64,000 nt of DNA from Marivita sp965656765 (GTDB lineage: Bacteria; Pseudomonadota; Alphaproteobacteria; Rhodobacterales; Rhodobacteraceae). Shown here piece after piece: positions 17,049-25,678 of the stretch; the first letter of the stretch is position 1, and every line of letters begins with the position of its first letter. The notes under the pieces are model-generated. The model saw only the letters and a program-made list of their open reading frames with translations. It was not told where the DNA came from and did not search any database. The stretch is taken from assembly GCF_965656765.1 (NCBI RefSeq), contig NZ_CBFHLV010000003.1, positions 1 to 64,000 on the forward strand, written 5' to 3'. The position numbers were made by a program, and so were the translations under genes.

Positions 17049-18644
17049 ATGGCTCCCCGTGTACTCATCTCTGACAAACTCTCCGACGCTGCCGTTCAAA
17101 TCTTCAAGGACCGCGGGATCGAGGTAGATTTCCAGCCCGACTTGGGCAAGGACAAAGACAAACTGGCCGAAGTAATAGGCCAATATGACGGCCTCGCGAT
17201 CCGTTCGGCGACCAAGGTCACGCCGACGATTCTCGAGAACGCGACAAACCTTAAGGTGATTGGTCGCGCCGGGATCGGCACTGACAATATCGACAAAGAA
17301 GCGGCGTCGAAAAAGGGTGTGATCGTCATGAACACGCCTTTCGGCAATATGATTACCACAGCCGAACACGCCATCGCGATGATGTTCGCCTGTGCCCGTC
17401 AAATCCCAGAAGCGTCTGTTTCGACACATGCTGGAAAGTGGGAAAAGTCCAAGTTCATGGGTGTCGAATTGACTGGTAAGACGCTTGGCGTGATCGGTGC
17501 CGGCAATATCGGTGGCATCGTTTGTGACCGCGCCCGCGGTCTTAAGATGAAGGTTGTCGCCTACGACCCCTTCCTGAGTGCCGAAAAGGCCGAGAAGATG
17601 CAGGTCGAAAAAGTCGAACTCGACGACCTGCTCAAGCGGGCCGATTTCATCACGTTGCACGTGCCGCTGACCGACCAGACCAAGAACATCCTGTCGGCTG
17701 AAAACCTTGCCAAGACCAAGAAAGGCGTGCGGATCATCAACTGCGCGCGTGGTGGTCTTGTCGACGAAGAGGCCCTTGCCGAGCTGCTGAAATCCGGCCA
17801 TGTCGCAGGCGCAGCTTTTGACGTGTTCAAGGAAGAACCGGCTAAGGAAAACCCGCTTTTCAACCTGCCGAACGTGGTCTGCACACCGCACCTTGGTGCG
17901 GCGACCACAGAGGCGCAGGAAAACGTCGCCCTTCAGGTGGCCGAGCAGATGGCGAATTATCTTCTGACCGGTGCTGTCGAAAACGCGCTGAATATGCCGT
18001 CGGTTACCGCGGAAGAAGCCAAGATCATGGGCCCCTGGATCAAGCTGGCCGACCATTTGGGTAGCTTTATCGGACAGATGACGGACGAGCCGATCAAAGC
18101 GATCAACATTCTCTATGATGGCTCAGTCGCCGAGATGAACCTTGACGCTCTGAACTGTTCGGCGATTGCCGGGATCATGAAGCGCGTGAACCCGGATGTG
18201 AACATGGTCAGCGCGCCGTTGATTGCCAAGGAACGTGGCATCAAACTCAGCACGACCAATCAAGCGAAGTCGGGTGCGTTTGACGGCTATGTCAAACTGA
18301 CTGTGGTCACGTCAGAGCGTGAGCGGTCGATCGCAGGCACCGTGTTCAGCGATGGCAAGCCGCGCTTTATTCAGATCAAGGGCATCAATATCGACGCCGA
18401 AATCGGGGCGCACATGGTCTATACCACCAACGAAGACGTGCCGGGCATCATCGGCACGCTGGGCATGACCATGGGCCAGAACAACGTGAACATCGCGAAC
18501 TTTACGCTTGGCCGATCAACTGCCAAAGGCGAAGCGATTGGGTTGCTGTATGTTGACGAACCAGTACCGGCTGACGTGGTTGCCAAGCTGCACGAGACCG
18601 GGATGTTCCGGCAGGTCAAGCCGCTACAGTTTGACGTTGCTTGA
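17049..18644 (+). CDS. serA: D-3-phosphoglycerate dehydrogenase SerA
   Basis: First committed step of serine synthesis: NAD-dependent oxidation of 3-phosphoglycerate. The 531-residue long form has an NAD-binding GVIGAGNIGG, a catalytic His in CTPHLGAAT, an intervening (ASB) domain from about 320, and a C-terminal ACT domain (VPGIIGTLGMTMGQ) that usually binds serine for feedback. The ATG at 17049 follows AAAGGA; an in-frame ATG at 16980 lies inside the structured intergenic element and is rejected. An intrinsic terminator closes the operon. Confidence 0.95.
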   Translation: MAPRVLISDKLSDAAVQIFKDRGIEVDFQPDLGKDKDKLAEVIGQYDGLAIRSATKVTPTILENATNLKVIGRAGIGTDNIDKEAASKKGVIVMNTPFGNMITTAEHAIAMMFACARQIPEASVSTHAGKWEKSKFMGVELTGKTLGVIGAGNIGGIVCDRARGLKMKVVAYDPFLSAEKAEKMQVEKVELDDLLKRADFITLHVPLTDQTKNILSAENLAKTKKGVRIINCARGGLVDEEALAELLKSGHVAGAAFDVFKEEPAKENPLFNLPNVVCTPHLGAATTEAQENVALQVAEQMANYLLTGAVENALNMPSVTAEEAKIMGPWIKLADHLGSFIGQMTDEPIKAINILYDGSVAEMNLDALNCSAIAGIMKRVNPDVNMVSAPLIAKERGIKLSTTNQAKSGAFDGYVKLTVVTSERERSIAGTVFSDGKPRFIQIKGINIDAEIGAHMVYTTNEDVPGIIGTLGMTMGQNNVNIANFTLGRSTAKGEAIGLLYVDEPVPADVVAKLHETGMFRQVKPLQFDVA

Positions 18645-18667
18645 TCCAAGTTTAAACTGAAACTCAG

Positions 18668-18694
18668 AAGGGCGGCTTTAGGCCGCCCTTTTCG
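18668..18694 (+). terminator. Intrinsic terminator of serC-serA
   Basis: AAGGGCGGC and GCCGCCCTT form a perfect 9-bp stem with a 5-base loop, running into TTTTC. It lies 24 bases after the serA stop. Confidence 0.9.
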
Positions 18695-18742
18695 TATGAG
18701 ACAGTTCCATACCCTTCTCCATTTTCTTCGAAAGGCCAGGCC

Positions 18743-19477
18743 ATGCAACCGATTTACACCATAGGCGACATCCACGGGCAGTTGGGCCAACTGGATAATG
18801 CGCTGGCCCTGATCGACGCAGACGGAGGGCAGGAAGCCAAGGTGGTCTTTGTCGGAGACTACGTGGATCGTGGTCCCGACAGTCGCGGCGTCATCGATAG
18901 GCTTTTGGCTGGTCTTGCGGAAGGGCGCGATTGGACCTGTCTCAAGGGCAACCATGATCGGTTCTTCGAGCGCTTTCTGGCAGAGCCGGAACCTCTGTTC
19001 GATCCGCATCTTCTGGTGGGGTACCACTGGTTTCACGAGGCGCTTGGTGGGCGAGACACGGTCAAATCCTATGGCGTCCGTGTTCCTGAACGCATTCGCC
19101 AAGCGGACCTTGCGGCAGAACTTCGGAGTGTTGTTCCAGTCGCACACAAGGATTTTCTAAGGTCGCTTAAGCTAAGTCATCATATCAACGATTTGTTCTT
19201 TGCCCACGCGGGTATCCGTCCGGGTGTCCCGCTGACGGATCAGGTCGAAAACGATTTGGTCTGGATCAGGCAGGAGTTTCTTCAAGATTACACCGACCAT
19301 GGCGTGTTGGTCGTTCACGGGCATAGTCCTGTAAAGTATCCGGAACTTTACAGCAATCGGTTGGCCGTTGATACGGGGGCGGGCTATGGTCGGACGCTCG
19401 TGCCTGTGGTGATTGAAGGCAATGGTGTTTTCGCGCTGACGCCACGTGGGCGGCAGCGCCTGGATGAGCAAAGCTAA
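18743..19477 (+). CDS. PPP-family metallophosphatase (serine/threonine phosphatase-like)
   Basis: A 244-residue calcineurin-like phosphoesterase with the full PPP signature set: GDIHGQ (residues 8-13), GDYVDRGPDS, GNHDRF, then histidines in FFAHAGIRPG and VHGHSP. The size and GDVDRG/GNHD order fit small bacterial PrpA/PrpE-type protein phosphatases or ApaH-like diadenosine hydrolases. The sequence does not separate these. It stands alone between the serA terminator and the convergent cydB, whose stop is two bases away. Confidence 0.85.
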   Translation: MQPIYTIGDIHGQLGQLDNALALIDADGGQEAKVVFVGDYVDRGPDSRGVIDRLLAGLAEGRDWTCLKGNHDRFFERFLAEPEPLFDPHLLVGYHWFHEALGGRDTVKSYGVRVPERIRQADLAAELRSVVPVAHKDFLRSLKLSHHINDLFFAHAGIRPGVPLTDQVENDLVWIRQEFLQDYTDHGVLVVHGHSPVKYPELYSNRLAVDTGAGYGRTLVPVVIEGNGVFALTPRGRQRLDEQS

Positions 19478-19479
19478 CG

Positions 19480-20490
19480 TCAGTCGTAACTCAGAGCCGT
19501 CGCCTTGCCGCGGAACACCGTATAGGCCAGCGCCGTATATCCCAAGATCATTGGTAGCACGAAGATTGTCCCGATCAGGATAATGAACAGGCTTTCCGGC
19601 GCGCTCGCTGCCTCGTAGATCGTTATCTGGTCTGGCACGATGAACGGATAGAACGAATAGGCCATTCCGAAAAAGCCAAGGACAAACAACACAATCGTTG
19701 CTGCAAACGGGAACCACGCAAAGCTGTCATCGCTTGTTGGCAAACGCCGTAGCGCCAGCCACAGTAACACGATCAGCGCGCCGGACATAAGCGGCAGTGG
19801 CATGAGCAAGAAAAACTCAGGCATCGAGAACCATTTATCGAAGATGCGTTCGCTGACCAGTGGCGATGCAAGCGACACCGCCCCCATTCCAAGCACGACG
19901 CCCCAGATCCCGCCCTTCGACCATGCAACTGCCTTGAGCTGCAACGCGCCTTCTGTCTTTAGGATCAACCATGTCGCCCCGATAAAGCTATAAGCCACGG
20001 TCAGAAAAACTGCCGTGACGGCTGAAAAGGCCAGCGTAAACGCAGTGACCTCAAGCCCCATGATGTACATGCCAAGCATGTAGCCTTGGCTAAGCGACGT
20101 CATCATCGAACCAATGTAAAACGCCCAATCCCAGGATGTCTTATGATGGGCCGGGGCTTTGACGCGAAATTCAAACGACACGCCGCGAAGTATAAGCCCG
20201 ACCAACATCACCGCGACCGGCAGGTAAAGCGCGGTCAGGATTGTTCCGTGCGCGGTTGGGAAGGCCACCAGCAAAATGCCGATAGCCAGAACCAGCCATG
20301 TTTCGTTGGCATCCCAGAACGGTCCGATCGACGCGATCATTCGATCCTTTTCCTCCTTGTCGGCGAATGGGAACAGAACGCCAACGCCAAGGTCAAATCC
20401 ATCCAATACGACGTAGATCAAGATGGATGCCCCCAGCAGTGCTGCAAAAGCGAGCGGTAGCCAGGTGGCAGGGTCTCCGAACATGTACAT
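19480..20490 (-). CDS. cydB: Cytochrome bd-type quinol oxidase subunit II
   Basis: Integral membrane subunit of a bd-type terminal oxidase that passes electrons from quinol to oxygen. The 336-residue protein opens with a CydB-like block (YVVLDGFDLGVGVLFPF) and has the GPFWDANETWLV motif near residue 60, plus eight or so hydrophobic spans. It starts four bases after the cydA stop. No cydX-like mini-gene or cydDC assembly transporter is visible next to it. Confidence 0.93.
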   Translation of the reverse strand: MYMFGDPATWLPLAFAALLGASILIYVVLDGFDLGVGVLFPFADKEEKDRMIASIGPFWDANETWLVLAIGILLVAFPTAHGTILTALYLPVAVMLVGLILRGVSFEFRVKAPAHHKTSWDWAFYIGSMMTSLSQGYMLGMYIMGLEVTAFTLAFSAVTAVFLTVAYSFIGATWLILKTEGALQLKAVAWSKGGIWGVVLGMGAVSLASPLVSERIFDKWFSMPEFFLLMPLPLMSGALIVLLWLALRRLPTSDDSFAWFPFAATIVLFVLGFFGMAYSFYPFIVPDQITIYEAASAPESLFIILIGTIFVLPMILGYTALAYTVFRGKATALSYD

Positions 20491-20493
20491 GGC

Positions 20494-21879
20494 TTACTCC
20501 GCAGCGACTGTGACGGCTGCCTCTGGCGCCACCGGAACACGGGGGCCAAGCGGTTCGCCTTTGGCGGCTTTGCGGGCGAGGTAAAACAGCACGCCGATAT
20601 AGGCTGACAGCAGCGCCGCGTAGATCACAAGATAGACGATCAGCGTTGACGCAACCATTGGCGCGGGCACGTCCGCGACGGCAGCTTCGGTGGTCAGCAC
20701 GCCTTGTACCAACCAAGGCTGACGGCCGATCTCGGTTGTGTACCAACCGGCAAGTGTCGCCACCCAGCCCGAGAACGCCATCGGCACCATCGCCCAAAGC
20801 AGTGGTTTGGGCAGGCCTTCGACCCCGCGTTTTTTGCGCGCCATGAAGAATACGCTGGCCCAGCTAAGCAGAAGCATAGCCATGCCTGTGGCCACCATGA
20901 TACGGAAGCTGAAGAAGACAGGTGCGACAGGTGGGTGCTTTACTGTGCCGTCTTCGAGAACAAAATCGTTCAGCCCCGGCACAACGCCGTCCACCGAATG
21001 TTTGAGGATCAAGGACGCCCCGTTGGGAATCGCGATCTCGTAATCTGTAGAGCGGGTTTCCTCGTTCGGGATGCCAAACAGCACCAGCGGTACATTTGGC
21101 CCGGTTTCCCAGTTGCCCTCCATCGCGGCCACCTTTTGCGGCTGATGCTCAAGCGTGTTCAGACCGTGGAAGTCGCCGGCAAGGATTTGCAGAGGGATCA
21201 GCACAGCGCCAATCGTCATGCCAGTTTTCAGTGTCGCACGCACTCCATTCGACCGATCGCCAATCAACCAGCGGAATGCGCTGAGGCCAGCCAGCAGGAA
21301 CGCGACGGTAAGGCCTGAAGCAAGCAGCATGTGAACAAGCCGGTAGGGCATCGACGGGTTAAAGATAATCGCCCACCAATCCGTCGCAAAGGCCACGCCG
21401 TCGCGCATCTCGAACCCGGCTGGCGTGTGCATCCAGCTGTTGAGAACCAAGATCCAGAACGCAGACATGGTTGTGCCGAACGCCACAAGGAACGTCGAAA
21501 GCGTATGCAACCAGCTTGGCACTCGCGACATGCCGAACAACATGATCCCAAGGAACACCGCCTCGAGGAAGAAGGCCGTCATGACTTCATAGGCCAATAG
21601 TGGTCCCGCGATGTTGCCGACGCTTTCCATGAATCCCGGCCAGTTGGTTCCAAACTGGAACGACATCGTGATGCCTGACACGACACCCATCGCAAAGCTC
21701 AGGGCAAAGACCTTGACCCAAAAGCGATAGGCTTCAAGCCACCGTTGGGCGCCGGTTTGGCTAAAGCGCAATTTGAAGAACAGCAGCACCCAGCCCAGGG
21801 CAATCGTGATTGTCGGGAACAGGATGTGGAACGAAATATTCGCGCCGAACTGAATGCGCGAAAGAATGAGTGTGTCCAT
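20494..21879 (-). CDS. cydA: Cytochrome bd-type quinol oxidase subunit I (short Q-loop, CIO-like)
   Basis: Haem-bearing subunit of the bd oxidase, 461 residues. The ligand His near residue 18 lies in SRIQFGANISFHILFP; a second ligand region is MPYRLVHMLLASG; GWYTTEIGRQPW is the quinol-oxidation signature. The segment between GDFHGLNTLEHQPQK and VAPVFFSFRIMV is about 90 residues and lacks the long Q-loop insert of E. coli CydA, as in cyanide-insensitive oxidases (CioA). The ATG at 21879 follows AAGGAT; the frame extends to 21987 but without family support. Confidence 0.92.
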   Translation of the reverse strand: MDTLILSRIQFGANISFHILFPTITIALGWVLLFFKLRFSQTGAQRWLEAYRFWVKVFALSFAMGVVSGITMSFQFGTNWPGFMESVGNIAGPLLAYEVMTAFFLEAVFLGIMLFGMSRVPSWLHTLSTFLVAFGTTMSAFWILVLNSWMHTPAGFEMRDGVAFATDWWAIIFNPSMPYRLVHMLLASGLTVAFLLAGLSAFRWLIGDRSNGVRATLKTGMTIGAVLIPLQILAGDFHGLNTLEHQPQKVAAMEGNWETGPNVPLVLFGIPNEETRSTDYEIAIPNGASLILKHSVDGVVPGLNDFVLEDGTVKHPPVAPVFFSFRIMVATGMAMLLLSWASVFFMARKKRGVEGLPKPLLWAMVPMAFSGWVATLAGWYTTEIGRQPWLVQGVLTTEAAVADVPAPMVASTLIVYLVIYAALLSAYIGVLFYLARKAAKGEPLGPRVPVAPEAAVTVAAE

Positions 21880-22105
21880 GATGATAACCAATCCTTGGTA
21901 GGAGAGCGTTTCTGTCAGGAAAGAAGATAGGGCGCGGTTCCCGGTTTCACCTGTGCTGCGACAGCGTTGCACACCCGCGCATGCCACCAGCCGTTATTCG
22001 GACCGGAAACATCGCCCACGTTTTCGCGAGCGCATCAAAACTGGTTTTAATATTCCTGCGACATCTTATATCTAACGCTCTCGCGGGCCAAAGGAGACCG
22101 CAGTG

Positions 22106-22579
22106 ATGGCAAAGCCGAAGGACAACCCGAACTACAAGGTGATTGCCGACAATCGTCGCGCGCGGTTTGACTATGCTATCGAAGATGATCTGGAGGTAGG
22201 CATCATCCTGCAAGGGTCTGAAGTAAAGTCGCTGCGCGAAAACAGCGCCAATATCACCGAATGCTATGCGGCGGTTGAAGATGGCGAACTGTGGCTCGTG
22301 AACTCCTACATTGCGCCCTACAATCGGGCGATGTTTCCGCACGAAGAACGCCGTCGTCGCAAGCTGTTGGTGTCGCGCAAGGAATTGGCCAAGCTGTGGA
22401 ATGAAACTCAACGCAAGGGCATGACCCTTGTGCCGCTGGTGCTGTACTTCAACCACAAAGGTATGGCGAAAATGAAGATCGGCATCGCCAAGGGTAAAAA
22501 GAACCACGACAAACGTGAAACCGAGGCCAAGCGCGATTGGGGGCGTCAGAAACAACGTCTTCTCAAGAACGCGGGTTAA
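22106..22579 (+). CDS. smpB: SsrA-binding protein SmpB
   Basis: Binds tmRNA and delivers it to stalled ribosomes. The 157-residue protein has the typical N terminus (NRRARFDYAIED), GIILQGSEVKSLRENSANI, the RRRKLL block and a basic C-terminal tail (KRDWGRQKQRLL) that occupies the empty mRNA channel. AGGAG lies upstream. A GTG immediately before the ATG could also start translation. No ssrA gene was seen in the window. Confidence 0.95.
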   Translation: MAKPKDNPNYKVIADNRRARFDYAIEDDLEVGIILQGSEVKSLRENSANITECYAAVEDGELWLVNSYIAPYNRAMFPHEERRRRKLLVSRKELAKLWNETQRKGMTLVPLVLYFNHKGMAKMKIGIAKGKKNHDKRETEAKRDWGRQKQRLLKNAG

Positions 22580-22711
22580 TCCGCGGCGGCATTTCGTTAA
22601 CTGAAATCGGATGATGCGTAAACGCATCGTCGTCCTGATGTGGTCAATCGCTTGCGAGTCGGACCTGTGGGTTCTATGCAGAACCGACCTTTTCCAGATG
22701 TGGCGACAGAC

Positions 22712-23569
22712 ATGGCACAGGACGACCCGAAAACGCTGGTCTCGACAGAGTGGCTTGCCTCGCACATGCGCGATCCCGATCTGCGCATTCTCGACGGCTC
22801 GTTTTATCTCCCCGATACTGGGCGCGACGCCAAAGCCGAATATGCCGCCGGGCATATCCCCGGCGCGCGGTTCTTTGACATTGACGAAATCTCTGACAGC
22901 AGGTCCGACCTTCCGCATATGGCGCCGCCGATCGAAAAGTTCATGTCGCGGATGCGTGCCATGGGCGTGGGCGATGGGCATCAGGTTGTGGTCTATGACG
23001 GCGCGGGTCTGTTTTCTGCCGCGCGGGTTTGGTGGATGTTCAAGCTGATGGGGCAGAATGACGTCGCGGTGTTGGATGGCGGGTTGCCCAAATGGATCGC
23101 GGAAGGCCGCGAGGTTGAAGACCTGCCGCCGATCGTGCGCGACCGGCACATGACGGTTCGGCGTCAGGCGCATTTAGTCAAGGATGTGACGCAGGTATCC
23201 GCAGCCTCGAAGTTGCGGGATCAAGAGATCATTGACGCACGGTCCCCTGGTCGGTTCCGCGGGGAAGAACCGGAACCGCGCCCCGGTATGCGCGGCGGGC
23301 ACATCCCAGGTTCGAAGAACGTCCACTACGCCAGCCTTCTGAACGCCGATCAGACAATGAAATCACCTGATGAGACCCGCACGATCTTTGAGGCGGCGGG
23401 TGTGGACCTTGCTAAACCTGCGATCACCACCTGTGGCTCTGGCGTGACGGCCGCGATCCTGTCGTTGGCCATGGCGCGCATGGGCAAAGACAACCATTCC
23501 CTTTACGACGGGTCCTGGTCCGAATGGGGAATGTTCCCCACCGTTCCCGTGGCCACTGGAGACAACTGA
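22712..23569 (+). CDS. sseA: Thiosulfate/3-mercaptopyruvate sulfurtransferase (two rhodanese domains)
   Basis: Transfers sulfur from 3-mercaptopyruvate (or thiosulfate) to a thiol or cyanide acceptor. The 285-residue protein has an inactive N-terminal rhodanese domain (residues 10-150, GHIPGARFFDIDEI) and a catalytic C-terminal one with the nucleophile in TTCGSGVTA, the loop typical of mercaptopyruvate sulfurtransferases. The start is uncertain: the ATG at 22712 gives the family N terminus but has no strong ribosome site. Its stop overlaps the aminotransferase ATG (TGATG), so the pair is coupled. Confidence 0.9.
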   Translation: MAQDDPKTLVSTEWLASHMRDPDLRILDGSFYLPDTGRDAKAEYAAGHIPGARFFDIDEISDSRSDLPHMAPPIEKFMSRMRAMGVGDGHQVVVYDGAGLFSAARVWWMFKLMGQNDVAVLDGGLPKWIAEGREVEDLPPIVRDRHMTVRRQAHLVKDVTQVSAASKLRDQEIIDARSPGRFRGEEPEPRPGMRGGHIPGSKNVHYASLLNADQTMKSPDETRTIFEAAGVDLAKPAITTCGSGVTAAILSLAMARMGKDNHSLYDGSWSEWGMFPTVPVATGDN

Positions 23570-24753
23570 TGTTCGAGACCCTTAAGGAACAACCAGCAGA
23601 TAAGATCCTTGCGTTGATGCAGACTTATCGCGATGACCCGCGCGAAATGAAAATTGACCTCGGTGTTGGTGTCTACAAAGACGCGTCCGGCAACACCCCA
23701 ATCATGCGCGCGATCAAACAGGCCGAACAGCAGCTTTGGGAGGCGGAAACAACCAAAGCCTATACCGGACTTGCGGGCGATCCCGTTTTTGCCGACTCGA
23801 TGGTCGCAATGGTTCTGGGCGATGCCGTGCCGCGCGCGAACGTCGCTGCTGCGGCAACACCAGGCGGCACAGGTGCGGTGCGTCAGGGTTTTGATATGGT
23901 CCGTATGGCAAACCCCGATGCCAAGGTATTCGTCAGCGATCCGACCTGGCCGAACCACCTGTCGATCCTCAAGCACATGGGCATGAACATGGTGCCCTAT
24001 CGTTATTTCGATGCGGACAGCCGGGGGGTCGATTTCGACGGCATGATGGAAGACCTTGGCCAAGCTGGGCCGGGTGACATCGTGCTGGTGCACGGATGCT
24101 GCCACAACCCGACTGGTGCCAATCTGAACATGACCGAATGGAAGGCGCTGGTTGATCTGTTGATCAAGACAGGCGCGACCCCGATGGTGGATATTGCGTA
24201 CCAGGGCTTTGGTGATGGTCTTGAGGAAGATGCGGCAGCAACGCGCCTGATCGCGTCATCTGTGCCAGAGACCATTATCGCGGCAAGCTGCTCCAAGAAC
24301 TTTGGTATCTACCGTGAACGCACCGGTTTGCTGATGGCGGTCGCGGCTGATCCATCGGCACACAAGCTCAACCAAGGTACACTGGCTTATCTGAACCGTC
24401 AGAATTTTTCCTTTCCACCTGATCACGGCGCGCGTTTGGTGACGATGGTTCTGAACGATGACGCATTGCGGTCTGAGTGGGCCAAGGAGCTAGAAGAGAT
24501 GCGCAACGGCATGTTGGGCCTGCGCGAGCAGCTGGCGGCCGAATTGCAGCGCTTGTCCGGGTCTGACCGTTTCGGTTTTATCGCCCAGCACCGGGGTATG
24601 TTCTCGCGGCTTGGAGCGACACCGGAGCAAGTCGAAAAGCTGCGCGAGGATCACGCGATTTACCTTGTCGGCGATTCGCGCTTGAATATTGCCGGTCTGA
24701 ACAAGGACTCGGTCCCGATCCTGGCTAAGGCGATGATTGACGTTGGTATCTGA
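23569..24753 (+). CDS. Aromatic-amino-acid/aspartate aminotransferase (class I)
   Basis: PLP-dependent transaminase, 394 residues, of the AspC/TyrB subgroup. Landmarks are IDLGVGVYKD near the N terminus, HGCCHNPTGANL, the PLP lysine in SCSKNFGIYRERTG, and a C-terminal DSRLNIAGL with the substrate-carboxylate arginine. The start codon shares a base with the sulfurtransferase stop, and GGAG lies nine bases upstream. Transamination of cysteine by such enzymes makes 3-mercaptopyruvate, the substrate of the upstream enzyme, so a cysteine-catabolic pair is a reasonable inference. Confidence 0.88.
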   Translation: MFETLKEQPADKILALMQTYRDDPREMKIDLGVGVYKDASGNTPIMRAIKQAEQQLWEAETTKAYTGLAGDPVFADSMVAMVLGDAVPRANVAAAATPGGTGAVRQGFDMVRMANPDAKVFVSDPTWPNHLSILKHMGMNMVPYRYFDADSRGVDFDGMMEDLGQAGPGDIVLVHGCCHNPTGANLNMTEWKALVDLLIKTGATPMVDIAYQGFGDGLEEDAAATRLIASSVPETIIAASCSKNFGIYRERTGLLMAVAADPSAHKLNQGTLAYLNRQNFSFPPDHGARLVTMVLNDDALRSEWAKELEEMRNGMLGLREQLAAELQRLSGSDRFGFIAQHRGMFSRLGATPEQVEKLREDHAIYLVGDSRLNIAGLNKDSVPILAKAMIDVGI

Positions 24754-24774
24754 TCCAACCCATTTGAATTAATT

Positions 24775-24805
24775 GTATGGACGCCTTCGGGCGTCCATAC
24801 TTTTT
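24775..24805 (+). terminator. Intrinsic terminator with UUCG tetraloop
   Basis: GTATGGACGCC and GGCGTCCATAC form a perfect 11-bp stem closed by TTCG and followed by five T. It ends the sulfurtransferase-aminotransferase operon 21 bases after the stop. Confidence 0.95.
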
Positions 24806-24893
24806 ATCTCGTCCGCAGCCTTTGGCTTTGTCCTCGGGCTTTTGAGAAGGTGACGCGTCTTTCGACTGTTGTTTGGTTTGCAAAGCTGCGTTT

Positions 24894-24919
24894 GCCGGCC
24901 TTATGTATCAAACGCACCA
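24894..24919 (+). repeat. Left terminal inverted repeat
   Basis: Begins GCCGGCCTTATG and ends AACGCACCA. All 26 bases match the reverse complement of the right end; the next base differs (A versus G). Confidence 0.9.
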
Positions 24920-24955
24920 ACAATGTAGCTGATCTTCTGCCCCGTGTGAATCATC

Positions 24956-25342
24956 ATGCGGGGTATGATTAGAAGATTGATACCCGGCGCTCGAAGCGAT
25001 GAAGGCATTAACGTTGCACTCTACCACCTACGGGCGCAGATCGTCCGCGAAGGGCTGGACGGGTTGGAGCATGTGGACGCGCTGCTGAAATTGCGCGGCG
25101 TTGATCCTGAAAGCCTGCATATCCCTGAGAAAAGGCATTGGCGTTACCGCAGGGGCGAGTTTCGGATTGCAGTTATTGAAGCGCTGAGAGAAGGCCCGAA
25201 GACTGCGCCGCAGATAGCCAGAGAACTTGACCACAACCACGCTTGCGTCTGCCGTTGCCTCAGAACGCTAGAGGGGCGAGGGGTGGTGCAGCGTGATGGG
25301 CGGGTTTGGTTACTTGCTACTCTTGCCAAACAAATACGCTAA
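24956..25342 (+). CDS. Winged-helix protein of unknown function (passenger)
   Basis: A 128-residue basic protein starting 37 bases inside the left repeat. The C-terminal half reads as a winged helix-turn-helix (FRIAVIEALREGPKTAPQIAREL, then CVCRCLRTLEGRGVVQRDG). The N-terminal half (GINVALYHLRAQIVREGLDGLEHVDALLKLRGV) is helical and not recognised. An ATG at 24965 is an alternative start. Its 3' end overlaps the convergent membrane-protein gene by 33 bases. It may regulate the element. Confidence 0.6.
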   Translation: MRGMIRRLIPGARSDEGINVALYHLRAQIVREGLDGLEHVDALLKLRGVDPESLHIPEKRHWRYRRGEFRIAVIEALREGPKTAPQIARELDHNHACVCRCLRTLEGRGVVQRDGRVWLLATLAKQIR

Positions 25343-25678
25343 GGCGGCTGCTGCGACACCGAATGCGCGTTCTGCATTGCTTGAGTACAACTCGCCGTTC
25401 TCTGGGTCTGTAAACATAGCGATATACAGGCCAATAACGGTCAAAAAGCCCAAAACAATTGTTGATAACGCTGCGACCGTCGGGACGCTTTTGCCATCAC
25501 CGACCCAAGATCCAATTTTTCCCATGTTTTGTTGGTTAATTTTTTCAGTGTGTCGGTTATCTTCTTTCTTGATCGCCAATTGATGATCCTTTGCTGCCTT
25601 GAGGGCTGCATCAAGTTCAGGATCATCATCTTCTTGGTTAGAGGCCGCTTGTTTAGCTGCCGCGCGCTCAGACACCAT
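25310..25678 (-). CDS. Small two-span membrane protein (passenger)
   Basis: About 122 residues and not recognised. A hydrophilic, charged N-terminal half (EDDDPELDAALKAAKDH, likely helical) precedes two hydrophobic stretches (about 70-90, TVAALSTIVLGFLTVIGLYIAMF, and 105-118, AAAALAYLFG). The ATG at 25678 lies inside the last codons of the ImmA gene (11-base overlap), so the two are probably co-translated. A small membrane protein paired with an ImmA-like protease could be an effector-regulator pair, but nothing in the sequence proves this. Confidence 0.6.
   Translation of the reverse strand: MVSERAAAKQAASNQEDDDPELDAALKAAKDHQLAIKKEDNRHTEKINQQNMGKIGSWVGDGKSVPTVAALSTIVLGFLTVIGLYIAMFTDPENGELYSSNAERAFGVAAAALAYLFGKSSK

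Noticed and set aside
16971..18056. 361-codon open frame on the minus strand across serA
   Set aside because: Fully antisense to a well-supported serA and lacking any recognisable motif.
21880..22102. An FNR/Anr site (TTGAT-N4-ATCAA) upstream of cydA
   Set aside because: Looked for in the divergent region because bd oxidases are often oxygen-regulated; no acceptable match.
22610..22631. GATGATGCG/CGCATCGTC hairpin after smpB as a terminator
   Set aside because: Nine-bp stem with one G-T pair but no T-run follows, and it lies near the sseA leader.
21947..23173. 408-codon open frame on the minus strand over smpB and sseA
   Set aside because: Covers two clear genes on the other strand; no ribosome site or domain signal.
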